The notes: generated by a model from the sequence alone, not told the origin. A stretch of DNA of 30,678 nt from DATGMP01 sp035293565 (GCA_035293565.1 DATGMP010000015.1:1-30678), one strand, 5' to 3'. Shown: positions 7,410 through 15,639, counted from the first letter of the stretch. Numbers and translations: made by a program.

Positions 7410-7639
7410 ATGCGCGCCGAGCCCCGCGTCGCCGCAAAAGGGGCAATGCTACCTGTCCCAACGGGCAAAGTTACTATTCAAATCGAATAGACCCGATGGC
7501 GCCACGGGCCGAAACATGGCAGATATCGCGTGCGCCAATTCATTTTGCATGGCGATGATGATTTTGCTTGCAGCCCCGGCAGGCATGCGAGGACGATTGC
7601 AACGTCTGATGATATTCAACCGAACGTTATGGAGATCGC

Positions 7640-7912
7640 ATGTCAAACATCGCGAGCATATTTGAAAGGTGGCGGGCGGCCCGCTTTGACTGGCCTCCAC
7701 ACGTAACCGATGATGAGGGCCGATGCCGGTGGGGTAAGATCGCCGAGTTGGAGAGAAGCGCCGCGAACACCCCGGCGCTGTCGATCGCCGATATCCTGTA
7801 CAAGGCGCGCGTCGCGCTAGATCAAGCCGAGGACGGCTCCGAAGGCGATGCGTGGATGATCCACAGCATCGTTGCCGACCTTGAGCGCGCCGTCGCTGGA
7901 GGCCTGCAATGA
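7640..7912 (+). CDS. Small hypothetical protein, 90 aa
   Basis: A 90-aa soluble, helical protein preceded by GGAGA. Pattern: ERWRAA, then LERSAANTPALSIADILYKARVALDQAE and a closing HSIVADLERAVAG. Small proteins with this K-A-R-V-A-L ... D-L-E-R signature are common in alphaproteobacterial prophage-like regions, but I know of no function. Its stop overlaps the start of the PDZ lipoprotein gene (ATGA at 7909-7912), so the two form one translation unit. The 230-bp gap upstream contains the inverted repeat CTATTC-AAATC-GAATAG (7474-7490), a possible operator. Confidence 0.7.
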   Translation: MSNIASIFERWRAARFDWPPHVTDDEGRCRWGKIAELERSAANTPALSIADILYKARVALDQAEDGSEGDAWMIHSIVADLERAVAGGLQ

Positions 7913-8616
7913 AAGCCGCCCGATTTTATCAGGTCGCGGCGGCCATCATCTTCCTCAATGCATGCGCTCACCAAACGCCCGAGCAGGAAGCGGCGCTCCG
8001 AGCTGAAGCCGCTCGCCCGGTCGAATGCGGCGGCGCGGAGGATTGCCAAGTAAAGTGGAGCCGTGCGCTCCAATGGGTGAAGAACAACTCCGCGTACAAA
8101 TTTCAACAGGCGACTGATAGCCTGATTGCGACCATGGGACCGCTCCCGGATGATCCACGGCCGGCATACACGATCACGAAGATCCTGCAGGTCGGCGGGC
8201 GCGCGACCTTCGATTTCGATGGAGGCTGTGACAACATCTTCGGCTGTGTGCCCTCGATGCTGCAGGCCAAGGCGAGCTTCGTAAATTACGTGATGGGACC
8301 GGCTCAGACCGGCAACCCACCGCAATCGATACCGGGCGTCGTCCTAGGCGTCACCGTCGCTGCCGTGGCTCCGCCACTGGCAACCACCCTAAAGCTCGGC
8401 AACCCGCGCGGCCTCATGGTGGCGATCGTCACGCCGGATAGCGCTGCCGCGCGCGCTGGCATTCAACAGGGGGACGTCATCCTTTCTGTCGCCGGGGCGC
8501 CTGTGAACGCTCCTGCCGAGCTCCAATCCAAACTTCGGTCCATCCGACAGGGTGCGACTGTGCCTGTAGGAGTTTGGCGCGAGGGCGCAGAAACGACGAA
8601 GACGGTACAATTTTAG
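7909..8616 (+). CDS. Lipoprotein with C-terminal PDZ domain
   Basis: A 235-aa protein. The N-terminus MKAARFYQVAAAIIFLNACAH is a lipoprotein signal with lipobox LNAC, so the mature protein would begin at Cys19 and be anchored in the envelope, facing the periplasm. The middle contains two cysteine pairs (VECGGAEDC and CDNIFGC), which may form disulfides. The C-terminal ~85 residues (VVLGVTV ... IVTPDSAAARAGIQQGDVILSVAGAPVNAPAELQSKL) form a PDZ domain, but no protease domain is attached. It is translationally coupled to the 90-aa gene and faces the phage-like genes. It may be cargo that acts on the host envelope; substrate and partner are unknown. Confidence 0.8.
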   Translation: MKAARFYQVAAAIIFLNACAHQTPEQEAALRAEAARPVECGGAEDCQVKWSRALQWVKNNSAYKFQQATDSLIATMGPLPDDPRPAYTITKILQVGGRATFDFDGGCDNIFGCVPSMLQAKASFVNYVMGPAQTGNPPQSIPGVVLGVTVAAVAPPLATTLKLGNPRGLMVAIVTPDSAAARAGIQQGDVILSVAGAPVNAPAELQSKLRSIRQGATVPVGVWREGAETTKTVQF

Positions 8617-8737
8617 GCGACGGCGCCCGGGCACTCAAATTTCAGCGGAAACCGCTCGCCGGACTCAACCCGCCGCCTCCGCACGCGGGCACGGGCGAGG
8701 CCGATGTTCTTCGCCGGCGGGCTGTTTGCGTTGAAAT

Positions 8738-9265
8738 TTAACCCGGTTGTCGCTCCGGCGACATTGCGGCCAGTGTGCCGGAGGCCCCGCCCGGTGTGCC
8801 CGCCGCGGCGATGCGAGCGAGCTCGCTGGCGATGCGCTCGCGGACGTCGGAGACCTCGATAGGCCCGTCGCCTTTGCCGGTGATCTGCACGGCGGCGCGC
8901 TCGCGGAACTTCTCGGGCCGGCGCGCCCGCAGCAGCGTAATGAGGAGCGCGTCGGAATAGCGTCGGATAGTCAGCGGCGCCATCGAGCCGTCAGCCCGTT
9001 CGACCATGACCAAACGGCCAGCGCTGACGACCGGCTCGGGCACGCCCTCGACGGCCCGGTGCCACGCCTCGCGCTCCAGCGCATCCGCGGCGACCGCTTC
9101 TGCCTCGTCCCAATCGGCCGCGAACGTCACGTCTCGGCCACGCCACCGGTAGGCGGTAGCGCGCCCGATCCCGGCCGCTCGCGCCGCGACCGAAACGTTG
9201 CCGCTGGCTTCGAGCGCTGCCAGGAAGCGACCGCGGCGCGCCTGCGTGAACTGGTTACGCTTCAT
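8738..9265 (-). CDS. Terminase-small-subunit-like HTH protein
   Basis: A 175-aa protein from ATG 9265, which has GGAGGAGC directly upstream. The N-terminal helix-turn-helix (FLAALEASGNVSVAARAAGIGRATAYRWRGRD) is followed by the FAADWDEAEAVAADALEREAWHRAVEGVPEPV segment and then RRYSDALLITLLRARRPEKFRERA, the signature of small terminase or HTH proteins found before the large terminase in many alphaproteobacterial phages. In phages it binds cos or pac DNA to start packaging. No large terminase follows; the next gene faces the other way. A small terminase without capsid genes is typical of satellites that redirect helper-phage packaging. Its start overlaps the upstream gene by 11 bp. Confidence 0.72.
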   Translation of the reverse strand: MKRNQFTQARRGRFLAALEASGNVSVAARAAGIGRATAYRWRGRDVTFAADWDEAEAVAADALEREAWHRAVEGVPEPVVSAGRLVMVERADGSMAPLTIRRYSDALLITLLRARRPEKFRERAAVQITGKGDGPIEVSDVRERIASELARIAAAGTPGGASGTLAAMSPERQPG

Positions 9266-10658
9266 GCTCCTCCACGCGCGAAGTTTCGCACACAAGGCGC
9301 CGTAAGTCAGCGGCGATCCGTTCAATAACGGGCGCCCAACCGCCGGGCTGGGGCTGCCTGAACAGCCGCGCGCTCGGGTACCATGGCGTCATCTCGCCTC
9401 GATCGCCCCAGCGCCAGTCCGGATTGAATGCCAGCGGAACCCAGAGCCGCGCGAAGGCCGATCCGGCGAGGTGTGCGACCGAGGTCTCGACGGAGATCAC
9501 TAGGTCGAGCGCATCGATAATCGCGAGAGTATCCCCGAAATGCTTGATCTCGGGCGCGTGGTCGATCAACGCGACCGGTGCTCGCGCTGTCTCGTGCGCG
9601 CGCGTGCCGACTTGCAGGCTGTGAAATGTCACGCCCTCGACCGCGGCGAGCGGCGCGAGCGCTTCGACGGGGATGGAGCGGTTTTTGTCCTCGACATTGT
9701 GCGGATTGCCACCCCAGACGAGCCCGATGTGGAAGCCCGGCCCGAAATCCCGTGCAGGCGCGCTGCCGCGCCTGAGGCTGCACATGTCGAGCGCGGCGTA
9801 GTCATAGCCGCAATACGCGCAAACGTCGGTCAGCCGCGCATAGGCATCCGCGTCCCGGAGCGCCTCCGCGTCTTGCTCGAATGGAAAGACTGCATGCGCA
9901 TCGATGATCGGGACGAGAGGCGCAGGCATTACGAGGGTGATATGGCCGACGCGGCGCCGCGCGACGGTCACGTACCGTAGGAACTGGAGGTTGTCGCCGA
10001 GGCCGGGCAGGCCGAACACCGCCAGGCGCATCATCGGCGCCGACTTCCCATCCCAGCGGGGAACGGGTGCGCGACCGGCGACGGGAATGGCGTCGCCATC
10101 CAGAGGCGCCGATGTCCCAAATATGGCGCGGCGCGCGGCGGCGGCTTGGTCGTCGTATATCGCCTTCGTCAATTCGAATCCTGACCTCAGGCGGCCGGCC
10201 TTCAGCTCGGCCTTCGCTCGCTCCTCTCGCGCGTCGCGCTGCCGCACGAAGTCGAGCCTGACAATGTTCTCGACAGGACGACGCCCCGCATGCATCCGGC
10301 GCCGCTGATAGATGCCGGCGAGCGTCTTAAGCGCATTGTCGCCAGGCCGATGCGCCAGTGCTGCGGAAGAATCAGCCTCCGCACCCTCAAGATCGCCGAG
10401 CGCCGCTTTTGCCTGCGCGCTCAACGCAAGCACATTTGCCGGGTCCACGCCGGCCAGGTCGGCGCGCGCCATGTGCGCAAGGCTCGCCGCGTGGTCGCCA
10501 GTCCGGATCGCCACAATCATGGCAACCGTATGAAGCTCGGGATCGTCCGGCGCGGAGGCGAGTGCGTCGGCAAGGATTGCCTGCGCCTCGTGCATGGCAC
10601 CGCGCTGAAGGGCCATCGCCGCGCGCTGGGCTGGCCCTTCACCGCAACGTTCAACCAC
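9255..10658 (-). CDS. TPR protein with GT9/heptosyltransferase-like domain
   Basis: A 467-aa protein. Residues 1-130 contain TPR-like helical pairs (ALQRGAMHEAQAILADALASAPDDPE; ALSAQAKAALGDLEGAEADSSAALAHRPGD). From about residue 205 a GT-B-like domain begins (RLAVFGLPGLGDNLQFLRYV), continuing with GLVWGGNPHNVEDKNRSI, LDLVISVETSVAHLAGS and the closing WRWGDRGEMTPWYPSARLFRQ. This arrangement is known in bacterial TPR glycosyltransferase-like proteins related to ADP-heptose transferases. Donor and acceptor are unknown. It starts at GTG 10658, overlapping the preceding stop (GTGGTTGA). Its place inside a phage-like operon is unusual; receptor or surface modification is possible. Confidence 0.78.
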   Translation of the reverse strand: MVERCGEGPAQRAAMALQRGAMHEAQAILADALASAPDDPELHTVAMIVAIRTGDHAASLAHMARADLAGVDPANVLALSAQAKAALGDLEGAEADSSAALAHRPGDNALKTLAGIYQRRRMHAGRRPVENIVRLDFVRQRDAREERAKAELKAGRLRSGFELTKAIYDDQAAAARRAIFGTSAPLDGDAIPVAGRAPVPRWDGKSAPMMRLAVFGLPGLGDNLQFLRYVTVARRRVGHITLVMPAPLVPIIDAHAVFPFEQDAEALRDADAYARLTDVCAYCGYDYAALDMCSLRRGSAPARDFGPGFHIGLVWGGNPHNVEDKNRSIPVEALAPLAAVEGVTFHSLQVGTRAHETARAPVALIDHAPEIKHFGDTLAIIDALDLVISVETSVAHLAGSAFARLWVPLAFNPDWRWGDRGEMTPWYPSARLFRQPQPGGWAPVIERIAADLRRLVCETSRVEEHEA

Positions 10659-11895
10659 TCAGCGCCGCCGCGACGTCGGCGCTTGTCGGCCTGTCGTCCG
10701 GATGATCGGCGAACCAGATCTCAGCAAGCTCCTGGTGACGCGCCAGCGCCGAGAAGCTCGCGACGATCGCCTGCGGTGCGCAATCGACGGTGTCGCAGAT
10801 CCACACATCCAGCAACGCGGCGACGATGGCAGAAATGTCGCCATCAGCGAGGTCCGCGCCCTCATCGGCCCGCAGCCGCTCGATGGTGTACGCGATGTCG
10901 GACGCCCGCTCGGGCCAATCCATCGTTGCGCCACGCACCGCCAGTTCCTCGGTCACGGCGTGCAGCCGGGCCGGAAGATCATTCCAGACGCTCGGCTCAT
11001 CGATCGCCGCGGGCTCGGGGCTCGGGACATCGTTGGTCGCGGCGGCCCGGAAGGCGCCGCGCTCGTCATCGAAGCCGGGCGCGCGCGGATCTTTCGCCCA
11101 TGCCTCGGCGAGCGATCGCCACCGCCGTGCTGCCCCGCGCACCGTTTCGGCATCGATCTTGAGCGCCGTGCCGTGGCGAGCGCCAGCATTCGCAAGCGCC
11201 GGGAGGCCGAAGCGCGGCAACCGTATCTCCACCTCGGGCAGCGCGCCCGCCGCGCGATAGTCACGGTACAGGCCAACGACTTCGCCGAGCGCGACAAGCG
11301 GCGTCAGCGTCGCACGCAATTGCTCGATCCGCTCAAGATAAGTGCGGCCGAGCCTATCCGCCTCCTCGATCAAGACATCAAAGACGAAGTCGCGGCGCCG
11401 CGCTTCAAGCTCCTCGACTTGACGCTTCTTCTGCACGATCTCGCGCTCGATGGTGCGCAACGCCGCCTTGGCGACCTCGGCCTTGTGCGTATCGTCCTTC
11501 AGCTTCGCCTCAAGCTGCTGGCGCTCGAACGAGTGGACCTGCCTAGGCGTGATCCCCATCGCGCCCGTTTTCATCCAAGCAACGAGGCCGGTGGCATCGC
11601 TCGCGATCAGCTCATCGATCTTCTGCCTGGTGACCGCCGGTACGCCCAACGCCTCAAGGAAGCGCGCGCGGCCATCCTCGAGCTCGTCCAGTTCGCCGCG
11701 CGTCTGCGTCATCCACCCGATGAAACGGACCAGCCGGGCGCGCTGGGGCGACAGGCCGGCGATATCGATCCCGAGCACTTCCGCTGCGGGCGGTTCGCCT
11801 TGGGCATAGGAATGCGCTGCGTCATCGTTGGCGTCGTCTTCGCCCGGCTCGATCAGTTCGTCTTCGGGCGCATCGGAGTCTTCCATCTCAAGCAT
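10651..11895 (-). CDS. Coiled-coil protein of unknown function
   Basis: A protein of about 414 aa from ATG 11895 with GAGGGAA upstream; a TTG at 11913 overlapping the previous stop is the alternative start. The N-terminus is very acidic (residues 1-40), followed by a helical region LVRFIGWMTQTRGELDELEDGRARFLEALG. A coiled coil then spans roughly residues 120-200 (QQLEAKLKDDTHKAEVAKAA and onward). The C-terminal part contains no motif I recognise. It sits between the 84-aa protein and the TPR protein in a run of overlapping genes. A scaffold-like role in replication or packaging is possible but not shown. Confidence 0.65.
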   Translation of the reverse strand: MLEMEDSDAPEDELIEPGEDDANDDAAHSYAQGEPPAAEVLGIDIAGLSPQRARLVRFIGWMTQTRGELDELEDGRARFLEALGVPAVTRQKIDELIASDATGLVAWMKTGAMGITPRQVHSFERQQLEAKLKDDTHKAEVAKAALRTIEREIVQKKRQVEELEARRRDFVFDVLIEEADRLGRTYLERIEQLRATLTPLVALGEVVGLYRDYRAAGALPEVEIRLPRFGLPALANAGARHGTALKIDAETVRGAARRWRSLAEAWAKDPRAPGFDDERGAFRAAATNDVPSPEPAAIDEPSVWNDLPARLHAVTEELAVRGATMDWPERASDIAYTIERLRADEGADLADGDISAIVAALLDVWICDTVDCAPQAIVASFSALARHQELAEIWFADHPDDRPTSADVAAALSG

Positions 11896-11909
11896 GGTCA
11901 ATTCCCTCG

Positions 11910-12164
11910 TCAATGTGCCGGCGCGCGGAGCTCCGCCAGCGTGGCAAGAACGCGCCTGCGCCGTAGCGGCGGCAGGCGCTCCAAATGTTCAAGGGCGCGT
12001 TCACTCGCTTCCGGGTCCGCCTCCGCCTCACGCAGGGCTATGGCGAGCGGATGCGCCGGGCCGCAGTACATAACCGCCAGAGCACGCAGCTCGCGGAGGC
12101 GGGCGATGCGTTCGAGCTCGGGAAGATCTGCCACCCAGGGCCCGAAGCCTGCCGCCGGCTTCAT
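11910..12164 (-). CDS. Small helical protein, 84 aa
   Basis: ATG 12164 is chosen because it overlaps the stop of the DUF1376 gene (ATGA), whereas the longer open frame upstream lies inside that gene. The protein begins MKPAAGFGPWVADLPELERI and is mostly alpha-helical with Arg-rich and Glu-rich stretches (ERLPPLRRRRVLATLAEL). No family recognised. Its stop overlaps or abuts the start of the coiled-coil gene, so it belongs to the same operon. Confidence 0.6.
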   Translation of the reverse strand: MKPAAGFGPWVADLPELERIARLRELRALAVMYCGPAHPLAIALREAEADPEASERALEHLERLPPLRRRRVLATLAELRAPAH

Positions 12165-13180
12165 GTCGCGCCCCCCTCTTGCAGCGCCTCCGCCGGCACG
12201 AAGCAGCCGGGCTCGCCGGGCTTCGGTCCCCATTGCCCCATCCAGCGGCCCTTGGTGCGGTAGACCTGCATCCGCGCCCGCCATTGCGACAGATCACGCT
12301 CGTGCGGCGACAACACGGCGTCGCCGGCCGCTGTGTCTGCGCCGTTGACGTGCCCGCGGCGCGCGGCGGCCTCGTCCTGCATCGAGTTGCGGAAAAACCT
12401 GAGCGATCCGATCGCCGACTTGCCGTCCTTCGCATGACGCCTGGCGCCGCGCTCGATGACCTCCATGCACGCCGCCTCGGTGAGCCCGAGATCGAGATGC
12501 TGCTGGGCCTCGGTGGCGAGCGTCAGATAGGCTACCGGCATGGAGCCGGGCCAGAGTTCTTCCCGCAATGCAACGAACCATTCGGCCAGCCGCCGCGCCG
12601 GGTCATTCTCCGCAATTGCCTTGGTTATGGCTGTAGCTGTAGCTGTAGCTGTCTCTGTATCTGTAGCTGTCTCTTCCGGTTCGGAAACCGCTTCCGTACG
12701 CGTTTCGAAACGCGTTTCGTCGGTCTGCGACTGCGTGTCGCCCGAGGTTTTCTGCCCCGCCCGCCAGCGCTTCAGTCGCTCTTGGTCTCGTTGGTACTGT
12801 TGGCGTTTCTTCCACGCCTTTGTCGCCTCCTCTGCAAGGACACGATGATACAAGCGACCGTCCGAGCACTCGACGAAGCCCCGTAACGCGATCTCCTTGA
12901 CCTTGTTCCATCGGCGGCCAGCACCGGAGAACGACGCGAGCACGCGCTCATCGTTGGGCAATGACGCCGGGGGCGTCTGTTGCCACGCGCGGCACCAAAG
13001 CATGAGGGCCGCCCAACATTCCTCAGGCGATCCGAGCGCGACAAGCTCGCTGGCGAGAAGGCGATCGACGTTCAGAACGAACCCGGGAAAGCCGCAGAGA
13101 TCCACTTCGGACGGCACAAGTGGATCGGGGAGCGTGTTGCGCGACGAGCCGTTGCGCTTTTTCTCACCTTGGGCCATCAT
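12161..13180 (-). CDS. DUF1376 domain protein (phage replication-associated)
   Basis: A 339-aa protein. The DUF1376 region at about residues 16-115 carries DPLVPSEVDLCGFPGFVLNVDRL, ALMLWCRAWQQTPPASLPNDE and GFVECSDGRLYHRVLAEEA. This family is common in phage and prophage early regions next to replication genes and is thought to take part in replication, often with a winged-helix-like fold. A basic linker and a simple-sequence segment follow (ETATATATAITK, encoded by a CTGTAG hexamer array), then a C-terminal helical domain. Tandem ATG codons at 13175-13180 follow GAGG. It overlaps the next gene by four bases. Confidence 0.78.
   Translation of the reverse strand: MMAQGEKKRNGSSRNTLPDPLVPSEVDLCGFPGFVLNVDRLLASELVALGSPEECWAALMLWCRAWQQTPPASLPNDERVLASFSGAGRRWNKVKEIALRGFVECSDGRLYHRVLAEEATKAWKKRQQYQRDQERLKRWRAGQKTSGDTQSQTDETRFETRTEAVSEPEETATDTETATATATAITKAIAENDPARRLAEWFVALREELWPGSMPVAYLTLATEAQQHLDLGLTEAACMEVIERGARRHAKDGKSAIGSLRFFRNSMQDEAAARRGHVNGADTAAGDAVLSPHERDLSQWRARMQVYRTKGRWMGQWGPKPGEPGCFVPAEALQEGGAT
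12631..12672 (+). repeat. Hexanucleotide tandem repeat inside the DUF1376 gene
   Basis: CTGTAG and close variants (CTGTCT, CTGTAT) repeat about seven times. In frame on the minus strand they encode alternating Thr-Ala and related residues in the linker of the DUF1376 protein. Because the unit is six bases, changes in copy number would alter linker length without shifting the frame. Confidence 0.8.
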
Positions 13181-13243
13181 CGGCCTCGATCATTGGTTAC
13201 ACGAAAAAACAGGAGCGCCGCCCCGGCCAGGGCGGCGTTTTCG

Positions 13244-13474
13244 CTATGCGGCCACCTCCTTCTTCGCGGCGGCGACGCGGCTGCCGATGTAGCGGTGGAT
13301 CGATGCGACAGTGATCTTGCGCGAGCCGCCGTCCTTGTAGCTTTCGAGCTCGCCACCGTTGAGCAGCTCGTAGAGACGCGTGATGCCGCAGCCCAGCATC
13401 TCGCAAGCCTTACGCGGCTTGACCACGATAGGCGCGGTCGCATCGCGCGACAACCCAACGCTACCAATACTCAT
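13244..13474 (-). CDS. HTH protein, excisionase (AlpA/MerR-type) candidate
   Basis: A 76-aa protein from ATG 13474, seven bases after GGGAGG. It contains a winged-helix/MerR-type helix-turn-helix: KPRKACEMLGCGITRLYELLNGGELESYKDGGSRKITVASIHRYIGSRV. Small proteins of this type act as excisionases or AlpA-like activators beside P4-type integrases, bending the attachment-site DNA. Here it sits two genes downstream of the integrase and before DUF1376. An inverted repeat overlapping its ribosome-binding site (13485-13523) suggests its expression is controlled. Whether it is a true excisionase cannot be settled from the sequence. Confidence 0.75.
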   Translation of the reverse strand: MSIGSVGLSRDATAPIVVKPRKACEMLGCGITRLYELLNGGELESYKDGGSRKITVASIHRYIGSRVAAAKKEVAA

Positions 13475-13484
13475 CAAGCAACCT

Positions 13485-13523
13485 CCCGCAAATCATGCCG
13501 GCACGCGGCGAAATGATTGCGGG
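13485..13523 (-). promoter_or_regulatory. Inverted repeat before the excisionase-like gene
   Basis: CCCGCAAATCAT (13485-13496) and ATGATTGCGGG (13513-13523) are inverted copies with one extra base in one arm. On the transcript the 3' arm ends GCGGGAGG, taking in part of the ribosome-binding site for ATG 13474. It could be an operator or an RNA hairpin that hides the ribosome site. Confidence 0.45.
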
Positions 13524-13556
13524 ATATTGAATGGACGCCGGCCACCGCATAAGCGC

Positions 13557-13588
13557 ACAAATCAAGCGCCGCGTCTCGATTGATTTGT
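13557..13588 (-). other. Perfect 9-bp stem between the 251-aa gene and the HTH gene
   Basis: ACAAATCAA (13557-13565) and TTGATTTGT (13580-13588) are perfect inverted repeats with a 14-base GC-rich loop, just downstream of the stop at 13600. There is no run of U after the stem, so a standard intrinsic terminator is doubtful. A processing site or protein-binding site is equally possible. Confidence 0.35.
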
Positions 13589-13599
13589 AACGGCGGGGC

Positions 13600-14355
13600 T
13601 CAGCGGCGATTGGAACGCTCCGCCTTGATCCGGTGCGCCGCCAACCTGATAGCGCCACCCGTCTTGATGGGTCGCTCCGGAAGGTTCAGCGCATCAAAGC
13701 ACAGCCTGACGAACCGATCACGGCCGGGGCCGGTTCTGCTAAACGCCTGATATCTCTCGCGCATCCGGGTGTGTATGCCGATCAGCGCGGCGATGAGCGC
13801 TCCATCGGCAGTGATGCCATGGCGGCGGGTCCCGCCGTGGCCTTGGCGCCTCCGCGCATCGACCGCCAGCCCAGCGGCCCGCGCCGCATCGGCCATGAGC
13901 TCGAGGCCGTGCAACACGGCCGCCAATCGCCCGTGGCCGTCAAAATACGCGATGGGCGTGCCGCCATGGCCCTTCACGGCGCGTGCGGGGAATACAGCAT
14001 CCAACGCGCCGCGGGGTCGATCTCCGCGGCTTTGCGCCTCGCCGGCGGCGACGATCAGTTCGGTCGCGATGCTTGCGGCGGTGCCGATCTCCTGGCGCCT
14101 CTCGAACAGGTCGAGCAATGCGCGCGCGGCGGCGTCGATCTTCTTCAGGTGGTCACTGATCTGGCGCGGCGTAGCATGCTCGGGTATGCCCAAGCGCATG
14201 CCGTGGTCCCGTGCCGCGCGCCGCAAGAGTGCGGCGAGCTCGCGCTTGCCGCGGGCCGGAAGCGGGCCGACCGCATCAAGCAATCGGGCAAGGCCAGTCT
14301 CGGCAAAAGGCCGCAACATCAGCCGGCCTATCGGCGACTCGGACTGACCGTCCAT
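13600..14355 (-). CDS. Hypothetical protein next to the integrase, 251 aa
   Basis: ATG 14355 is chosen because the open frame upstream of it runs antisense through the integrase coding region. The protein is rich in Arg, Ala and Gly. It has an N-terminal helical part (GRLMLRPFAETGLARLLDAVGPL; KRELAALLRRAARDHGM), a middle stretch resembling a short coiled coil, and a C-terminal AYFDGHGRLAAVLHGLELMADAARAAG segment followed by ALIAALIGIHTRMRERYQAF. No family recognised. It starts 11 bp after the integrase stop and is probably co-transcribed with it. Confidence 0.6.
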   Translation of the reverse strand: MDGQSESPIGRLMLRPFAETGLARLLDAVGPLPARGKRELAALLRRAARDHGMRLGIPEHATPRQISDHLKKIDAAARALLDLFERRQEIGTAASIATELIVAAGEAQSRGDRPRGALDAVFPARAVKGHGGTPIAYFDGHGRLAAVLHGLELMADAARAAGLAVDARRRQGHGGTRRHGITADGALIAALIGIHTRMRERYQAFSRTGPGRDRFVRLCFDALNLPERPIKTGGAIRLAAHRIKAERSNRR

Positions 14356-14366
14356 CGCGCGAGCCG

Positions 14367-15602
14367 TCAGCCGGCGATCGATACCACTTGTGCCGTCTGT
14401 CGTTTCGTGGCGCACCACTTCGCCCAAGCATCCATGAGCCGGCGCCGCTTTTCGAACAGATCTCCGCGCCGATAGGCCGCCTCGACCTTGTCGCCGACGG
14501 CGTGTGCCAGCGCCATCTCGACAACGAAGTTGGGAAAGTTGGTCCGCTCGGCCGCCCAGTCGCGGAAGGTCGAGCGGAAGCCGTGCACGGTCAGATCGTC
14601 CCGACCCATGCGCCCGAGCAGCGCCAGCATTGCCATGTTCGAGAGCGGCTTTCCGGACTTGCCGCCAGGAAAAACGAAATCGCCGTGCAGCTCGTCGCGC
14701 TCCCCGTGCATGGTGCGCAGGATCGCCAGGGCTGACTCCGAGAGCGGCACACGGTGCTCCTGGCCCGCTTTCATACGGTCGCCGGGTATAGACCAGATGC
14801 CCGCGACCATATCGATCTCCGGCCACCGAGCACCGATCGTCTCGCCCGTTCGAACGGCGGTCAGGATTGTGAAATCGAGGGCCCGAGCCGCGGTCCCGCC
14901 GAGCTCCCGCACCTCGGCGATAAAGTCGCCGACCTCGGCGTAGGACAACGCCGAGTGATGTTTGACCTTGCGCACCTTGGTGCGCGCCGGCAGCAACTTA
15001 TCGAGGTGACCACGCCACCGTGCAGGATTTTCGCCAAGGCGATAGTTGCGCGCGATCGCCCAATCGAGCACGGCCTCAATCCGGCCGCGCAGGCGGCTCG
15101 CCGTTTCGGTCTTGGCCGTCCAGACCGGTTGCACGACTTTCAGCACCAGCGCCGTGTCGATCGCCTGAACCGACAGATGGCCGATGGTCGGGTAGGCGTA
15201 GGTCGTGAGGGTATTGGTCCACTGGTCGCCGTGCTTCACATTGCGCCACCAGGCTTTGTGCGCCTCAATGTATGCTTCCGCGCATTCCTTGAATGTGATC
15301 GCCTTGGCGGCCTCGAGCTCGGCCTTGGCGCGCTGCGCCTTGCGGTCCTCAATCGGGTCAATGCCTTGGTGGCACAGGTGCCGGCATCTTTCCGCCGCTG
15401 AGCGCGCATCGGCCAGGGACACGGCATGCAGCGGACCGAGGCCCATTTCGCGCTCCCGGCCGCGCAGCATAAAGCGAAAGATCCAGGATTTGGCGCCGCC
15501 CGCGGTCACCTGGAGGTAAAGACCGCCACCGTCGGCATACATTCCGGGCCGGTTCGCCCTCGTCACAGCCAACGCGTTAAGCCGCCCGATCTTGCGCGCC
15601 AT
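14367..15602 (-). CDS. P4-type tyrosine integrase of the satellite-like element
   Basis: A 411-aa site-specific recombinase. The N-terminal DUF4102-like arm-binding domain (GMYADGGGLYLQV ... GREREMGLGP) is followed by a SAM-like core-binding region (AEAYIEAHKAWW) and the C-terminal catalytic domain: Arg near 249 (AVRTGETIGARW), HGFR near 340, His near 364 (ALAHAVGD) and Tyr near 375 (VEAAYRRGDLF). ATG 15602 is chosen because the domain begins there; the longer open frame reads through the arm repeats at 15608-15639. Its start faces the 14-bp tRNA copy at 15748, the usual arrangement for integrases that target tRNA 3' ends. It probably catalysed insertion of 6945-15761 into tRNA-Ser. Confidence 0.92.
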   Translation of the reverse strand: MARKIGRLNALAVTRANRPGMYADGGGLYLQVTAGGAKSWIFRFMLRGREREMGLGPLHAVSLADARSAAERCRHLCHQGIDPIEDRKAQRAKAELEAAKAITFKECAEAYIEAHKAWWRNVKHGDQWTNTLTTYAYPTIGHLSVQAIDTALVLKVVQPVWTAKTETASRLRGRIEAVLDWAIARNYRLGENPARWRGHLDKLLPARTKVRKVKHHSALSYAEVGDFIAEVRELGGTAARALDFTILTAVRTGETIGARWPEIDMVAGIWSIPGDRMKAGQEHRVPLSESALAILRTMHGERDELHGDFVFPGGKSGKPLSNMAMLALLGRMGRDDLTVHGFRSTFRDWAAERTNFPNFVVEMALAHAVGDKVEAAYRRGDLFEKRRRLMDAWAKWCATKRQTAQVVSIAG

Positions 15603-15607
15603 AGCCG

Positions 15608-15639
15608 ACCCCCGAATTGACCCACGAACTACCCACGAA
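15608..15639 (+). repeat. Arm-type integrase repeats, right end
   Basis: ACCCCCGAA (15608-15616), ACCCACGAA (15620-15628) and ACCCACGAA (15631-15639) are direct repeats stepped by 12 and 11 bp, starting six bases upstream of the integrase ATG. The same units occur at the element's left end (7001-7021). They are candidate integrase arm-binding sites and may also repress the integrase promoter. Confidence 0.6.

Noticed and set aside
10702..12348. A 548-codon plus-strand open frame
   Set aside because: It is antisense to the coiled-coil, 84-aa and DUF1376 genes, which form an overlapping operon on the other strand.
14356..14826. N-terminal extension of the 251-aa gene upstream of ATG 14355
   Set aside because: The extension is out-of-frame sequence of the integrase on the same strand; residues from ATG 14355 onward are the only part outside it.
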